5,772 nt of DNA from JABJJH01 sp047631095. Its GTDB lineage: Bacteria; Pseudomonadota; Alphaproteobacteria; UBA8366; GCA-2717185. Made by a program: the position numbers and the translations under genes. Shown piece after piece: positions 1 to 5,772 of the stretch; positions within the stretch are counted from its first letter, which is position 1, and the number at the start of each line of letters is the position of its first letter. The stretch lies in assembly GCA_047631095.1 (NCBI GenBank), contig JBLHZD010000268.1, positions 1 through 5,772 on the forward strand, given 5' to 3'. The notes beneath the pieces were generated by a model. It saw only the letters and a program-made list of their open reading frames with translations. It was not told the DNA's origin and did not search any database.

Positions 1-37
1 CCCTTGCGGTTTGCTAAAGATCGGGCGCTGCAGATAA

Positions 38-57
38 GGCCGCTTGGCTCTGCGGCC
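38..57. terminator. GC-rich hairpin, possible terminator after the aldehyde dehydrogenase gene
   Basis: GGCCGC (38-43) pairs perfectly with GCGGCC (52-57) around an eight-base loop, 36 bases beyond the dehydrogenase stop codon. On the minus strand it is followed by TTATCT, a poor T-run. On the plus strand TTTT comes four bases after the stem (62-65), so it might equally serve a convergent gene from the left. The stem is short and the call is tentative. Confidence 0.3.
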
Positions 58-93
58 GTAATTTTGGCGAATTCGATTCGATTAGCCGAACAT

Positions 94-1521
94 CTAAACT
101 GAGAACCCACCCAGCTTGGTTTCCAGATACTCGGCAATACCCTCGCCGCCGCCTTCCCGGCCCAATCCGCTTTCCTTCATGCCGCCAAATGGTGCGGCGG
201 CTGCAGTTGGGTTGATGTCATTGATGCCGATAATGCCAAATCGTAATCCTTCGAAGGACCGCATTGCGCGAGCGATGTCGCGGGTATAAATATACGCCGC
301 CAATCCGTAATGAGTGTCGTTTGCCATTTCCAACACATCGTCGTCATCTTTAAACGCAATAATTGGCGCAACTGGGCCAAAGGTTTCCTCCCGGTAGATA
401 AGCATGTCCGGCGTCACGTCCCGCAACACCGTGGCGGCGAAATAATGACCCTTATCGAGACCACCATCGTTTAACCGCACGCCTCCACAGAGAACCGTGG
501 CACCCTTGGCCACCGCGTCATTCACTTGGTTTTCAACCTTGGCAACGGCGGCTTCATTCACCAACGGACCAATGGCGACCCCATCTTCGGCGCCATTCCC
601 CGCACGCAACTTTGTAACGCGGTCGGTTATGGTTTCGGCAAAAGCGTCGACAAGGTTTTCATGCACAAAAATCCGGTTCGGGCTGATGCAGGCTTGGCCC
701 GTATTCAAAAATTTCACCAACGCAGCCCCTTTCGCCGCATGGACCGGGTCGGCGTCGGGATACACGATGAACGGCGCATGTCCACCCAACTCCATAGAAA
801 CCCGCTTTAATTGCCCTGCCGCTTTTTGCGCCAACATTTTGCCGACCCTCGTCGACCCTGTGAACGTCAGCTTACGCACCGTCGGATTTGTCGTGAACGC
901 CTCGCCAATCGGCGTGGGGTCCAGCGCCGTCACCAAATTAACGACCCCAGGCGGCACACCTGCTTCGTCAAAAATTTTGAACAGTTCAACCGCACAAAGT
1001 GGCGTTTCATCGGACGGTTTGAGCACAATGGTGCACCCCGCCGCAATTGCGGGCGAAATCTTGCGTGTCAGCATCGACAACGGGTAATTCCACGGCGTCA
1101 CCGCGCCGACGACGCCGACGGGTTGATGGCTTACGATAAACCGCTGATCCCCACGCGGTGCCGGAATGGTTTCGCCGTACACCCGTTTTGCTTCTTCCGC
1201 ATACCACAATAGGAAATCAGACCCATATTGGACTTCGTTACGCGCCGCACGCAAGGGCTTACCCTGTTCCATCGTCATGGTTTGCGCCAGGTGTTCCTTC
1301 CGCTCTTGCATCAATTCATAAGCGCGGTACAGGATTGCGGATCGTTCATATGCGGTACGTCCCGCCCACCCCTTGAAAGCATCCGACGCCGCCGCGATGG
1401 CGTCCGTCACATCCGCCGCGCCGCCATCGGGAACCGAACCAACCACATCTCCATTCGCCGGATTCGTTACGTCGAACCGTCCGCCACCTTTGGCGTCTCG
1501 CCATTCACCATTGATATACAT
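94..1521 (-). CDS. gabD: NAD(P)-dependent aldehyde dehydrogenase, succinate-semialdehyde dehydrogenase group (GabD-like)
   Basis: A complete 475-residue cytosolic aldehyde dehydrogenase that oxidises an aldehyde to the acid with NAD(P)+. The closest family match by eye is succinate-semialdehyde dehydrogenase, which feeds GABA-derived carbon to succinate. Visible motifs are TPWNYP 142-147 (oxyanion Asn145), the cofactor loop KPSDETP 168-174, FTGSTRVGK 220-228, general base Glu244 in MELGG, nucleophile Cys278 in GQACIS, EETFGP 378-383 and the C-terminal PFGGMKESGLGREGG 444-458. Asp171 lies where NAD-preferring enzymes carry an acidic residue, so NAD+ preference is inferred. Arg153 matches substrate-binding Arg213 of human SSADH, but the counterparts of Arg334 and Ser498 are Leu272 and Thr439, so glutarate- or ketoglutarate-semialdehyde remain possible substrates. 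The second, redox-switch Cys is Ser280. The start is supported by AGGAG eight bases upstream. The gene lies 35 bp after eno, probably cotranscribed. The family is sure; the exact substrate is not. Confidence 0.9.
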   Translation of the reverse strand: MYINGEWRDAKGGGRFDVTNPANGDVVGSVPDGGAADVTDAIAAASDAFKGWAGRTAYERSAILYRAYELMQERKEHLAQTMTMEQGKPLRAARNEVQYGSDFLLWYAEEAKRVYGETIPAPRGDQRFIVSHQPVGVVGAVTPWNYPLSMLTRKISPAIAAGCTIVLKPSDETPLCAVELFKIFDEAGVPPGVVNLVTALDPTPIGEAFTTNPTVRKLTFTGSTRVGKMLAQKAAGQLKRVSMELGGHAPFIVYPDADPVHAAKGAALVKFLNTGQACISPNRIFVHENLVDAFAETITDRVTKLRAGNGAEDGVAIGPLVNEAAVAKVENQVNDAVAKGATVLCGGVRLNDGGLDKGHYFAATVLRDVTPDMLIYREETFGPVAPIIAFKDDDDVLEMANDTHYGLAAYIYTRDIARAMRSFEGLRFGIIGINDINPTAAAAPFGGMKESGLGREGGGEGIAEYLETKLGGFSV

Positions 1522-1529
1522 TGGTTGTG

Positions 1530-1534
1530 CTCCT
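1530..1534 (-). promoter_or_regulatory. Ribosome-binding site of the aldehyde dehydrogenase gene
   Basis: AGGAG on the minus strand, eight bases before the ATG at 1521-1519. It lies in the 35-bp gap after the eno stop codon and fixes the start at MYINGEW, which is the usual beginning of this enzyme group. Confidence 0.75.
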
Positions 1535-1556
1535 GTTGATGTATTCGATTTGTGTA

Positions 1557-2831
1557 TTAACCGCGAAGGAACGCGCCGCCCGCATATTGTGCTGAGGCAC
1601 CAAGTTGTTCTTCTATGCGGATTAATTGATTGTATTTCGCCAGCCGATCGGACCGCGATAGCGACCCGGTTTTGATTTGCCCTGCATTCGTCGCAACTGC
1701 GAGGTCGGCGATGGTCGAGTCTTCAGTTTCACCGGAGCGATGTGAAATAACTGACGTGAAGCCCGCCCGATGTGCCAATTCCACCGTCTCCAGCGTTTCC
1801 GATAGCGTTCCGATCTGATTGAACTTGATCAGGATCGAATTGCCAATTCCCTCCGCAATACCGCGCGATAAACGTTCAGGGTTCGTGACGAACAAGTCGT
1901 CGCCCACCAATTGAACCTTGTCACCGATTTCCCGGGTCAGTGTGGCCCACCCCTTCCAATCGTCCTCGCTCATACCGTCTTCGATGGACACGATGGGATA
2001 ACGGTCAGCCAAATCCGCCAAATAGGCGACCATTGCGTCAGAATCCAAAGACTTACCTTCACCTGCCAGTATATAAGCCCCATCTTTGTAATATTCTGTC
2101 GCGGCGCAATCGAGCGCCAGCATCACATCCTCGCCCGGTTTACGACCGGTTGCTTCAATCGCTTTCATCACAAAGCCCAGCGCTTCATCTGTAGAGCCGA
2201 CATTCGGCGCGAAACCGCCTTCGTCACCGACATTCGTATTGTGACCTGCATCTTGCAGGGCTTTTTTCAATGCCTGGAACACTTCGGCTCCGACTCGAAC
2301 GGCTTCGGCGATATTGGGTGCGGCCACCGGCATAATCATGAATTCCTGGATATCGACCAGATTATCCGCATGCGCGCCGCCATTAATTATATTCATCATC
2401 GGCGTGGGCAGCAAATGAGCATAGGCCCCACCAATATACCGGTATAAAGGCAAGCCCGCATCTGCGGCTGCCGCCTTTGCGATCGCCAGGGACACGCCGA
2501 GGATCGCATTCGCGCCTAAACGTTCCTTGTTGTCCGTGCCATCCAATTCGCACAGCAGCGAATCAATTTTAACCTGATCACCGGCATCCATTCCAGACAA
2601 CAGGTCAAATATTTCACCGTTTACTGCGCTGATCGCCTTGTGGACTCCCTTGCCGCCATACCGCGCGCCTCCATCACGTAATTCAATGGCTTCATGACTG
2701 CCCGTCGAGGCGCCGGACGGTACTCCTGCGCGCCCAAAGGCCCCGCTTTCCAAAGCAACATCGACCTCGACCGTCGGGTTGCCTCGGCTGTCGAGAATTT
2801 CACGGGCAATTATGTCAAGAATGGCGGTCAT
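1557..2831 (-). CDS. eno: Enolase (phosphopyruvate hydratase)
   Basis: A complete 424-residue enolase, near the usual bacterial length of about 425-432. It interconverts 2-phosphoglycerate and phosphoenolpyruvate in glycolysis and gluconeogenesis, in the cytosol with Mg2+. The N-terminal domain shows DSRGNPTVEV 14-23 and the mobile loop SGASTGSHEA 39-48. The barrel domain has GGAHADN 151-157, Gln162 in QEFMIMP, proton donor Glu204 in GDEGG, metal ligands Asp241, Glu284 and Asp311, catalytic base Lys336 in KFNQIGT, the SHRSGET loop 363-369 and substrate-binding Lys387 in QIKTGS. These positions run in register with the E. coli enzyme, offset by 5-6 residues, so no key residue is missing. The ATG is preceded by GAAGGAA at a 10-base spacing. 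The gene begins 33 bp after the kdsA stop, so it is likely translated from the same message. Its product, phosphoenolpyruvate, is a KdsA substrate. Confidence 0.99.
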   Translation of the reverse strand: MTAILDIIAREILDSRGNPTVEVDVALESGAFGRAGVPSGASTGSHEAIELRDGGARYGGKGVHKAISAVNGEIFDLLSGMDAGDQVKIDSLLCELDGTDNKERLGANAILGVSLAIAKAAAADAGLPLYRYIGGAYAHLLPTPMMNIINGGAHADNLVDIQEFMIMPVAAPNIAEAVRVGAEVFQALKKALQDAGHNTNVGDEGGFAPNVGSTDEALGFVMKAIEATGRKPGEDVMLALDCAATEYYKDGAYILAGEGKSLDSDAMVAYLADLADRYPIVSIEDGMSEDDWKGWATLTREIGDKVQLVGDDLFVTNPERLSRGIAEGIGNSILIKFNQIGTLSETLETVELAHRAGFTSVISHRSGETEDSTIADLAVATNAGQIKTGSLSRSDRLAKYNQLIRIEEQLGASAQYAGGAFLRG

Positions 2832-2841
2832 AGGGCGAAGA

Positions 2842-2848
2842 TTCCTTC
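2842..2848 (-). promoter_or_regulatory. Ribosome-binding site of eno
   Basis: GAAGGAA on the minus strand, 10 bases before the eno ATG and inside the 33-bp gap after kdsA. It supports separate translation initiation of eno on a shared transcript. Confidence 0.75.
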
Positions 2849-2864
2849 AGATTGAAAAATGTGC

Positions 2865-3710
2865 TTAATTCGAGGGACGAATCTGTGCTTTCGACAAGGC
2901 GTCGAACGCCATAAGCGTTTCAGCCAAGGCTTTAAATTCCGACAACAGCACCATGTTCGGGCCGTCCGACGGCGCCGAATTGGGATTTTCATGAGTTTCC
3001 AAAAATACGGCGGCGACCCCAACGGCAACGGCAGCGCGCGCCAGGACCGGCACGAATTCCCGCTGCCCTCCAGATGTTGCGCCCTGCCCGCCCGGTTGTT
3101 GCACCGAATGGGTCGCGTCAAAGACGACCGGATATCCTGTTTCCGCCATCGTGGGCAGCGATCGCATGTCGCTAACTAAAGTATTGTAGCCAAAGGTCGC
3201 GCCCCGTTCGCACAACATCAGATTTTCGTTCCCGGCCTGAGCGCATTTTTGCGCGACATTGGCCATATCCCATGGCGCCAGGAATTGCCCCTTTTTGATG
3301 TTCACAACCCGGCCTGTTTTTGCCGCCGCAACCAACAAATCGGTCTGGCGGCATAGATAGGCCGGAATTTGCAGGACATCGACTGACTTGGCGACAATAG
3401 CGCATTGATCGGGTTCGTGAACGTCGGTGACCACGGGGCAGCCTGTTTTCTCACGTACCTCTTCAAAAATTTCCATCGCCTTGCTCAAACCAATGCCCCG
3501 GGGGCTGTCGATAGAAGTGCGGTTCGCCTTGTCGAAAGAGGATTTGTAAATTAACCCAAACCCAAGTTCATCGGCAAATTCCTTTAGCGCAAGACTGGTT
3601 TCCAGCGCGTGTTGACGGCTTTCCATGGCGCAAGGACCGGCAATTAACGTCAAGGGCAGGTCGTTGCCAATGGTCAGGTCGCCGACGGTGATGTGTCGTT
3701 GATTCGTCAT
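2865..3710 (-). CDS. kdsA: 3-deoxy-8-phosphooctulonate synthase (KDO-8-phosphate synthase), metal-dependent type
   Basis: A complete 281-residue KdsA. It condenses phosphoenolpyruvate with D-arabinose-5-phosphate to KDO-8-phosphate, the committed step toward the inner-core sugar of lipopolysaccharide, in the cytosol. Family motifs seen in order are IAGPCAMES 23-31, KSSFDKANR 56-64, TDVHEP 95-100, NIKKGQFLAPWDM 137-149, CERGATFGYNTLVSDMRS 167-184, FDATHSVQQPGG 197-208 and FLETHENPNSAPSDGP 236-251. Cys27, His201, Glu238 and Asp249 form the four-ligand metal site of the metal-dependent class; the metal-independent E. coli enzyme has Asn in place of the Cys. The ATG start gives the standard N-terminus and has AAGGAA 11 bases upstream. 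The gene lies between pyrG, which supplies CTP for CMP-KDO, and eno, which supplies phosphoenolpyruvate. A 174-bp spacer separates it from pyrG, so an additional promoter there is possible but none is evident. The gene implies a Gram-negative outer membrane. Confidence 0.99.
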   Translation of the reverse strand: MTNQRHITVGDLTIGNDLPLTLIAGPCAMESRQHALETSLALKEFADELGFGLIYKSSFDKANRTSIDSPRGIGLSKAMEIFEEVREKTGCPVVTDVHEPDQCAIVAKSVDVLQIPAYLCRQTDLLVAAAKTGRVVNIKKGQFLAPWDMANVAQKCAQAGNENLMLCERGATFGYNTLVSDMRSLPTMAETGYPVVFDATHSVQQPGGQGATSGGQREFVPVLARAAVAVGVAAVFLETHENPNSAPSDGPNMVLLSEFKALAETLMAFDALSKAQIRPSN

Positions 3711-3721
3711 GTGAGTCCGAA

Positions 3722-3727
3722 TTCCTT
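3722..3727 (-). promoter_or_regulatory. Ribosome-binding site of kdsA
   Basis: AAGGAA on the minus strand, 11 bases before the kdsA ATG at 3710-3708. It is the only good purine-rich site close to this start, and it lies outside the palindromic element further upstream. Confidence 0.65.
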
Positions 3728-3751
3728 AATGCCCGCTTACGCTTTCCACCT

Positions 3752-3852
3752 CGTCACGCCCACGAAGGCGGGAGTACTGTGGGGCGCCGGCGTCTAATTT
3801 CCTGCCTTCTCAGGCCCTGGGCGTCCTATTTCTGATCTTCACAGAAATGGCG
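3752..3852. repeat. Decayed palindromic intergenic repeat with a hairpin at each end
   Basis: The pyrG-kdsA spacer holds two hairpins in opposite orientation about 50 bp apart. The left one pairs 3756-3763 with 3768-3775 around the tetraloop GAAG (six of eight pairs, plus one G-U in the minus-strand RNA). The right one pairs ATTTCTG 3828-3834 with CAGAAAT 3842-3848, perfect over seven pairs, with a loop that reads GAAG on the minus strand. The outer ends are CGTCA and TGGCG, almost mutually inverted. This resembles the dispersed alphaproteobacterial CGTCATTCCCGCGAAGG-type palindromes, recalled from memory and not searched. Mismatches in the arms suggest an old copy. It sits in the transcribed spacer, so it could fold in the mRNA. 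Neither hairpin is followed by a T-run on the transcript strand, which argues against intrinsic termination. Confidence 0.5.
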
Positions 3853-3884
3853 ATGATTAACGACTTCTCAATCACTTCCAAACC

Positions 3885-5525
3885 TTAAACCAACCGGGAC
3901 TGATTCACCGCCGCTTTCACAAAACTGCTAAACAGCGGGTGTGGATCGAAAGGCTTTGATTTCAGTTCCGGATGGAATTGCACGCCGATGAACCACGGAT
4001 GATCGGGAATTTCCACAATCTCCGGAAGATCGCCCGCCGGGGACATGCCGGAAAAGACCAGACCATGTTCTTCCAGCCGTTTCTTGTAGTTGATATTGAC
4101 CTCGTAACGGTGCCGATGACGTTCGTCGATTTCCGCTGCGTTGTCATAAATTTCCGCGACCCGAGACCCTGGCGCCAACACGCACGGATACGCACCCAAC
4201 CGCATGGAACCTCCCAAGTCATCCCGGCCCGTGCGGCGTTCTACAACATTCCCCCGCGTCCACTCAGTCAACAATCCAATCACAGAGTCTTTACACGGGC
4301 CGAATTCCGTCGAACCGGCTTTTTCGATACCTGCCAGATTTCGCGCCGCTTCAATCACCGCCATCTGCATACCGAAGCAAATGCCAAAATACGGCACATT
4401 TCTTTCGCGCGCAAAGGTGACAGCGGATATTTTTCCTTCCGAACCGCGTTCGCCAAATCCACCCGGCACCAAAATGCCGTCACAATTTTCCAGATAAGAT
4501 ACAGCGTCTTCACGTTCGAAAATTTCCGATTCAATCCAGTTTAAATTGACACGCACATTATTGGCGATACCGCCATGGGTCAGCGCCTCGCTTAGGGATT
4601 TATAGGCGTCGAGCAGATTGGTGTATTTGCCAACGATCGCAATATTGACTTCACCTTCTGGGGCTTTAATGCGGCTAACCACATTTTCCCAGCGCGACAA
4701 ATCAATCGGGTCAGGTTCGGAATCATCCCACATGTTGAAATATTTCATGACCTCAACGTCGAAGCCTTCTTTATGATAACTGCCGGGCACATCGTAGATT
4801 GACGCAACGTCGAGCGCGGGGATAACCCGGCTTTCGCGAATATTGCAAAACAAGGCAATTTTACGGCGCGCATCCGGTGGAATTTCCCGGTCGCAGCGGC
4901 ACAGCAGAATATCGGCTTGAATGCCTACATTTAGCAATTCCTTGGCGGAATGCTGCGTCGGCTTAGTCTTTAATTCGCCGGCGGAAGGAATATAAGGCAC
5001 CAAGGTGAGATGGACGTATAATGTCCGCTCCCGGCCCAATTCATTACCTAATTGGCGAATTGCTTCCAGAAACGGTAAGCCTTCAATATCCCCGACCGTG
5101 CCGCCAATTTCGCAAATCACAAAATCCTCGTCATCTAAATCGCTGACAACGAATTCCTTTATCGCATCGGTGACGTGGGGGATGACTTGTACCGTGCCGC
5201 CCAGGTAGTCGCCGCGCCGTTCCTTGGCGATGACGTTGGAATATATCCGCCCTGTCGTCACATTATCGCTGCGGCGCGCGGGAACGCCAGTGTAGCGTTC
5301 ATAATGACCGAGGTCGAGATCGGTTTCCGCGCCATCATCTGTGACAAAGACTTCGCCATGTTGATAGGGGCTCATGGTCCCGGGATCGACGTTCAAATAC
5401 GGATCCAGCTTGCGCAGCCTAACGCTGTAACCACGGGCTTGCAGCAAGGCACCAAGCGACGCAGCAGACAAACCTTTGCCCAATGAGGAAACCACGCCGC
5501 CAGTGATAAATATAAAACGCGTCAT
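3885..5525 (-). CDS. pyrG: CTP synthase (glutamine-hydrolysing)
   Basis: A complete 546-residue CTP synthase of typical length. It aminates UTP to CTP using ATP and glutamine-derived ammonia, the last step of de novo pyrimidine nucleotide synthesis, in the cytosol. The N-terminal amidoligase domain (about 1-265) has the P-loop GGVVSSLGKG 9-18 (Lys17), the KLDPYLNVDPGT stretch 39-50, Mg-binding Asp71 and Glu139, and CEIGGTVGDIE 138-148. The C-terminal class I glutamine amidotransferase domain (about 292-540) has the oxyanion loop GGFGERG 355-361, nucleophile Cys383 in GICFGMQ, RHRHRYEVN 469-477 and the catalytic pair His518/Glu520 in FHPE. The start is fixed by the canonical N-terminus just before the P-loop; the ribosome-binding site is weak, only TAGG about 10 bases upstream. 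The gene begins 79 bp after the secG stop and probably shares its transcript. CTP also activates KDO, which links it to kdsA. Confidence 0.99.
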   Translation of the reverse strand: MTRFIFITGGVVSSLGKGLSAASLGALLQARGYSVRLRKLDPYLNVDPGTMSPYQHGEVFVTDDGAETDLDLGHYERYTGVPARRSDNVTTGRIYSNVIAKERRGDYLGGTVQVIPHVTDAIKEFVVSDLDDEDFVICEIGGTVGDIEGLPFLEAIRQLGNELGRERTLYVHLTLVPYIPSAGELKTKPTQHSAKELLNVGIQADILLCRCDREIPPDARRKIALFCNIRESRVIPALDVASIYDVPGSYHKEGFDVEVMKYFNMWDDSEPDPIDLSRWENVVSRIKAPEGEVNIAIVGKYTNLLDAYKSLSEALTHGGIANNVRVNLNWIESEIFEREDAVSYLENCDGILVPGGFGERGSEGKISAVTFARERNVPYFGICFGMQMAVIEAARNLAGIEKAGSTEFGPCKDSVIGLLTEWTRGNVVERRTGRDDLGGSMRLGAYPCVLAPGSRVAEIYDNAAEIDERHRHRYEVNINYKKRLEEHGLVFSGMSPAGDLPEIVEIPDHPWFIGVQFHPELKSKPFDPHPLFSSFVKAAVNQSRLV

Positions 5526-5604
5526 GGACCAGCAGCCTAATTGATTTACATCGCCGTTCCCATGAAAATATCATGAAAATCGACCTGAAAGCCGGAAACT
5601 TTAC

Positions 5605-5772
5605 TTACTTAGAAAGCGGGACGCCAACAGGTTCTTTAACAGGTGCGTCTGGAACGCCTGTCATGCCAGGTCGATCTAGAATAGAGGACGGTTCGCGCGT
5701 GTTGTTAGCTAGAATAGCCAGAGTGATACTTGTTCCCATAAAACCCGCCGCGAGAATTGCCGTCGCGCGCGT
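5605..5772 (-). CDS. secG: Preprotein translocase subunit SecG, C-terminal part (5' end beyond the window)
   Basis: The last 55 codons of a gene cut by the window edge; the stop is TAA at 5607-5605. SecG is a small inner-membrane protein of the SecYEG channel that assists SecA-driven export. The visible part starts TRATAILAAGFMGTSITLAI, which matches the second transmembrane helix of SecG. It continues as a hydrophilic, proline-containing tail ending VKEPVGVPLSK, typical of alphaproteobacterial SecG proteins, whose tails are poorly conserved. SecG is normally about 75-130 residues, so roughly half the gene, including the first membrane helix, is missing here. Its position directly upstream of pyrG is the common alphaproteobacterial arrangement and supports the call. 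The stop region reads TAAGTAAGTAA; only the first TAA is in frame. Confidence 0.85.
   Translation of the reverse strand, partial: TRATAILAAGFMGTSITLAILANNTREPSSILDRPGMTGVPDAPVKEPVGVPLSK

Noticed and set aside
497..1212. Long plus-strand open frames opposite the aldehyde dehydrogenase gene (about 196 and 133 codons).
   Set aside because: They lie wholly antisense to a strongly conserved coding region, have no recognisable domains and are what codon bias on the other strand produces.
1911..2447. A 178-codon plus-strand open frame opposite eno.
   Set aside because: It is a shadow of the enolase coding frame; its translation is rich in Cys, His and Ile with no domain, and enolase is intact on the other strand.
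3828..3848. The perfect ATTTCTG/CAGAAAT stem considered as an intrinsic terminator after pyrG.
   Set aside because: The stem is AT-rich and no T-run follows it on the minus strand, so it does not fit a Rho-independent terminator.
3711..3884. A small gene in the pyrG-kdsA spacer, for example a GTG-started frame of about 21 codons.
   Set aside because: No ATG start is present on the coding strand, the peptide is very short and most of the frame lies in the palindromic element.
3972..4544. A 190-codon plus-strand open frame opposite the pyrG amidotransferase domain.
   Set aside because: It is antisense to a conserved domain, with no family resemblance and no credible ribosome-binding context.
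5526..5604. A sigma70-type promoter for pyrG in the spacer.
   Set aside because: AT-rich stretches are present but no well-spaced -35 and -10 pair stands out, and the tight downstream position after secG fits cotranscription.
5676..5717. Nine-base direct repeat CTAGAATAG inside secG.
   Set aside because: Both copies encode Ile-Leu within different local contexts (SIL and AIL) in the reading frame, so chance codon reuse explains it.

Overview
The window is an ordinary housekeeping block. It carries five genes, all on the minus strand and so read from high to low coordinates: secG (3' end only), pyrG, kdsA, eno and an aldehyde dehydrogenase of the succinate-semialdehyde dehydrogenase group (gabD-like). 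The order secG-pyrG-kdsA-eno is a familiar alphaproteobacterial arrangement. The protein sequences, the presence of KDO (hence lipopolysaccharide) synthesis and an alphaproteobacterial-type intergenic palindrome all fit an alphaproteobacterium. GC content is moderate by eye. The sequence alone does not allow a genus call.

Layout: 5605-5772 holds the last 55 codons of secG, a Sec translocon subunit. 5526-5604 is a short spacer with a weak ribosome-binding site and an AT-rich direct repeat. 3885-5525 is pyrG (CTP synthase). 3711-3884 is the only sizeable spacer (174 bp); it appears to hold a decayed palindromic repeat with a hairpin at each end, just before the kdsA ribosome-binding site. 2865-3710 is kdsA (KDO-8-phosphate synthase, metal-dependent type). 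1557-2831 is eno (enolase), 33 bp after kdsA. 94-1521 is the aldehyde dehydrogenase, 35 bp after eno. 1-93 has a GC-rich hairpin that could terminate transcription, and no gene that can be supported.

How the genes work together: enolase makes phosphoenolpyruvate, which KdsA condenses with arabinose-5-phosphate to give KDO-8-phosphate. PyrG makes CTP, which activates KDO as CMP-KDO for lipid A decoration. SecG supports protein export. The block therefore links central carbon flow, nucleotide supply and envelope building. The aldehyde dehydrogenase is the odd member: in many alphaproteobacteria eno is followed by a ftsB-like division gene and pyruvate dehydrogenase genes. Its active site also differs from well-studied succinate-semialdehyde dehydrogenases at two of three carboxylate-binding positions, so its real substrate is open.

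I found no convincing novel multi-gene system, mobile element, CRISPR array or RNA gene. The points most worth a second look are the dehydrogenase's substrate pocket and position, and the palindromic element between pyrG and kdsA.
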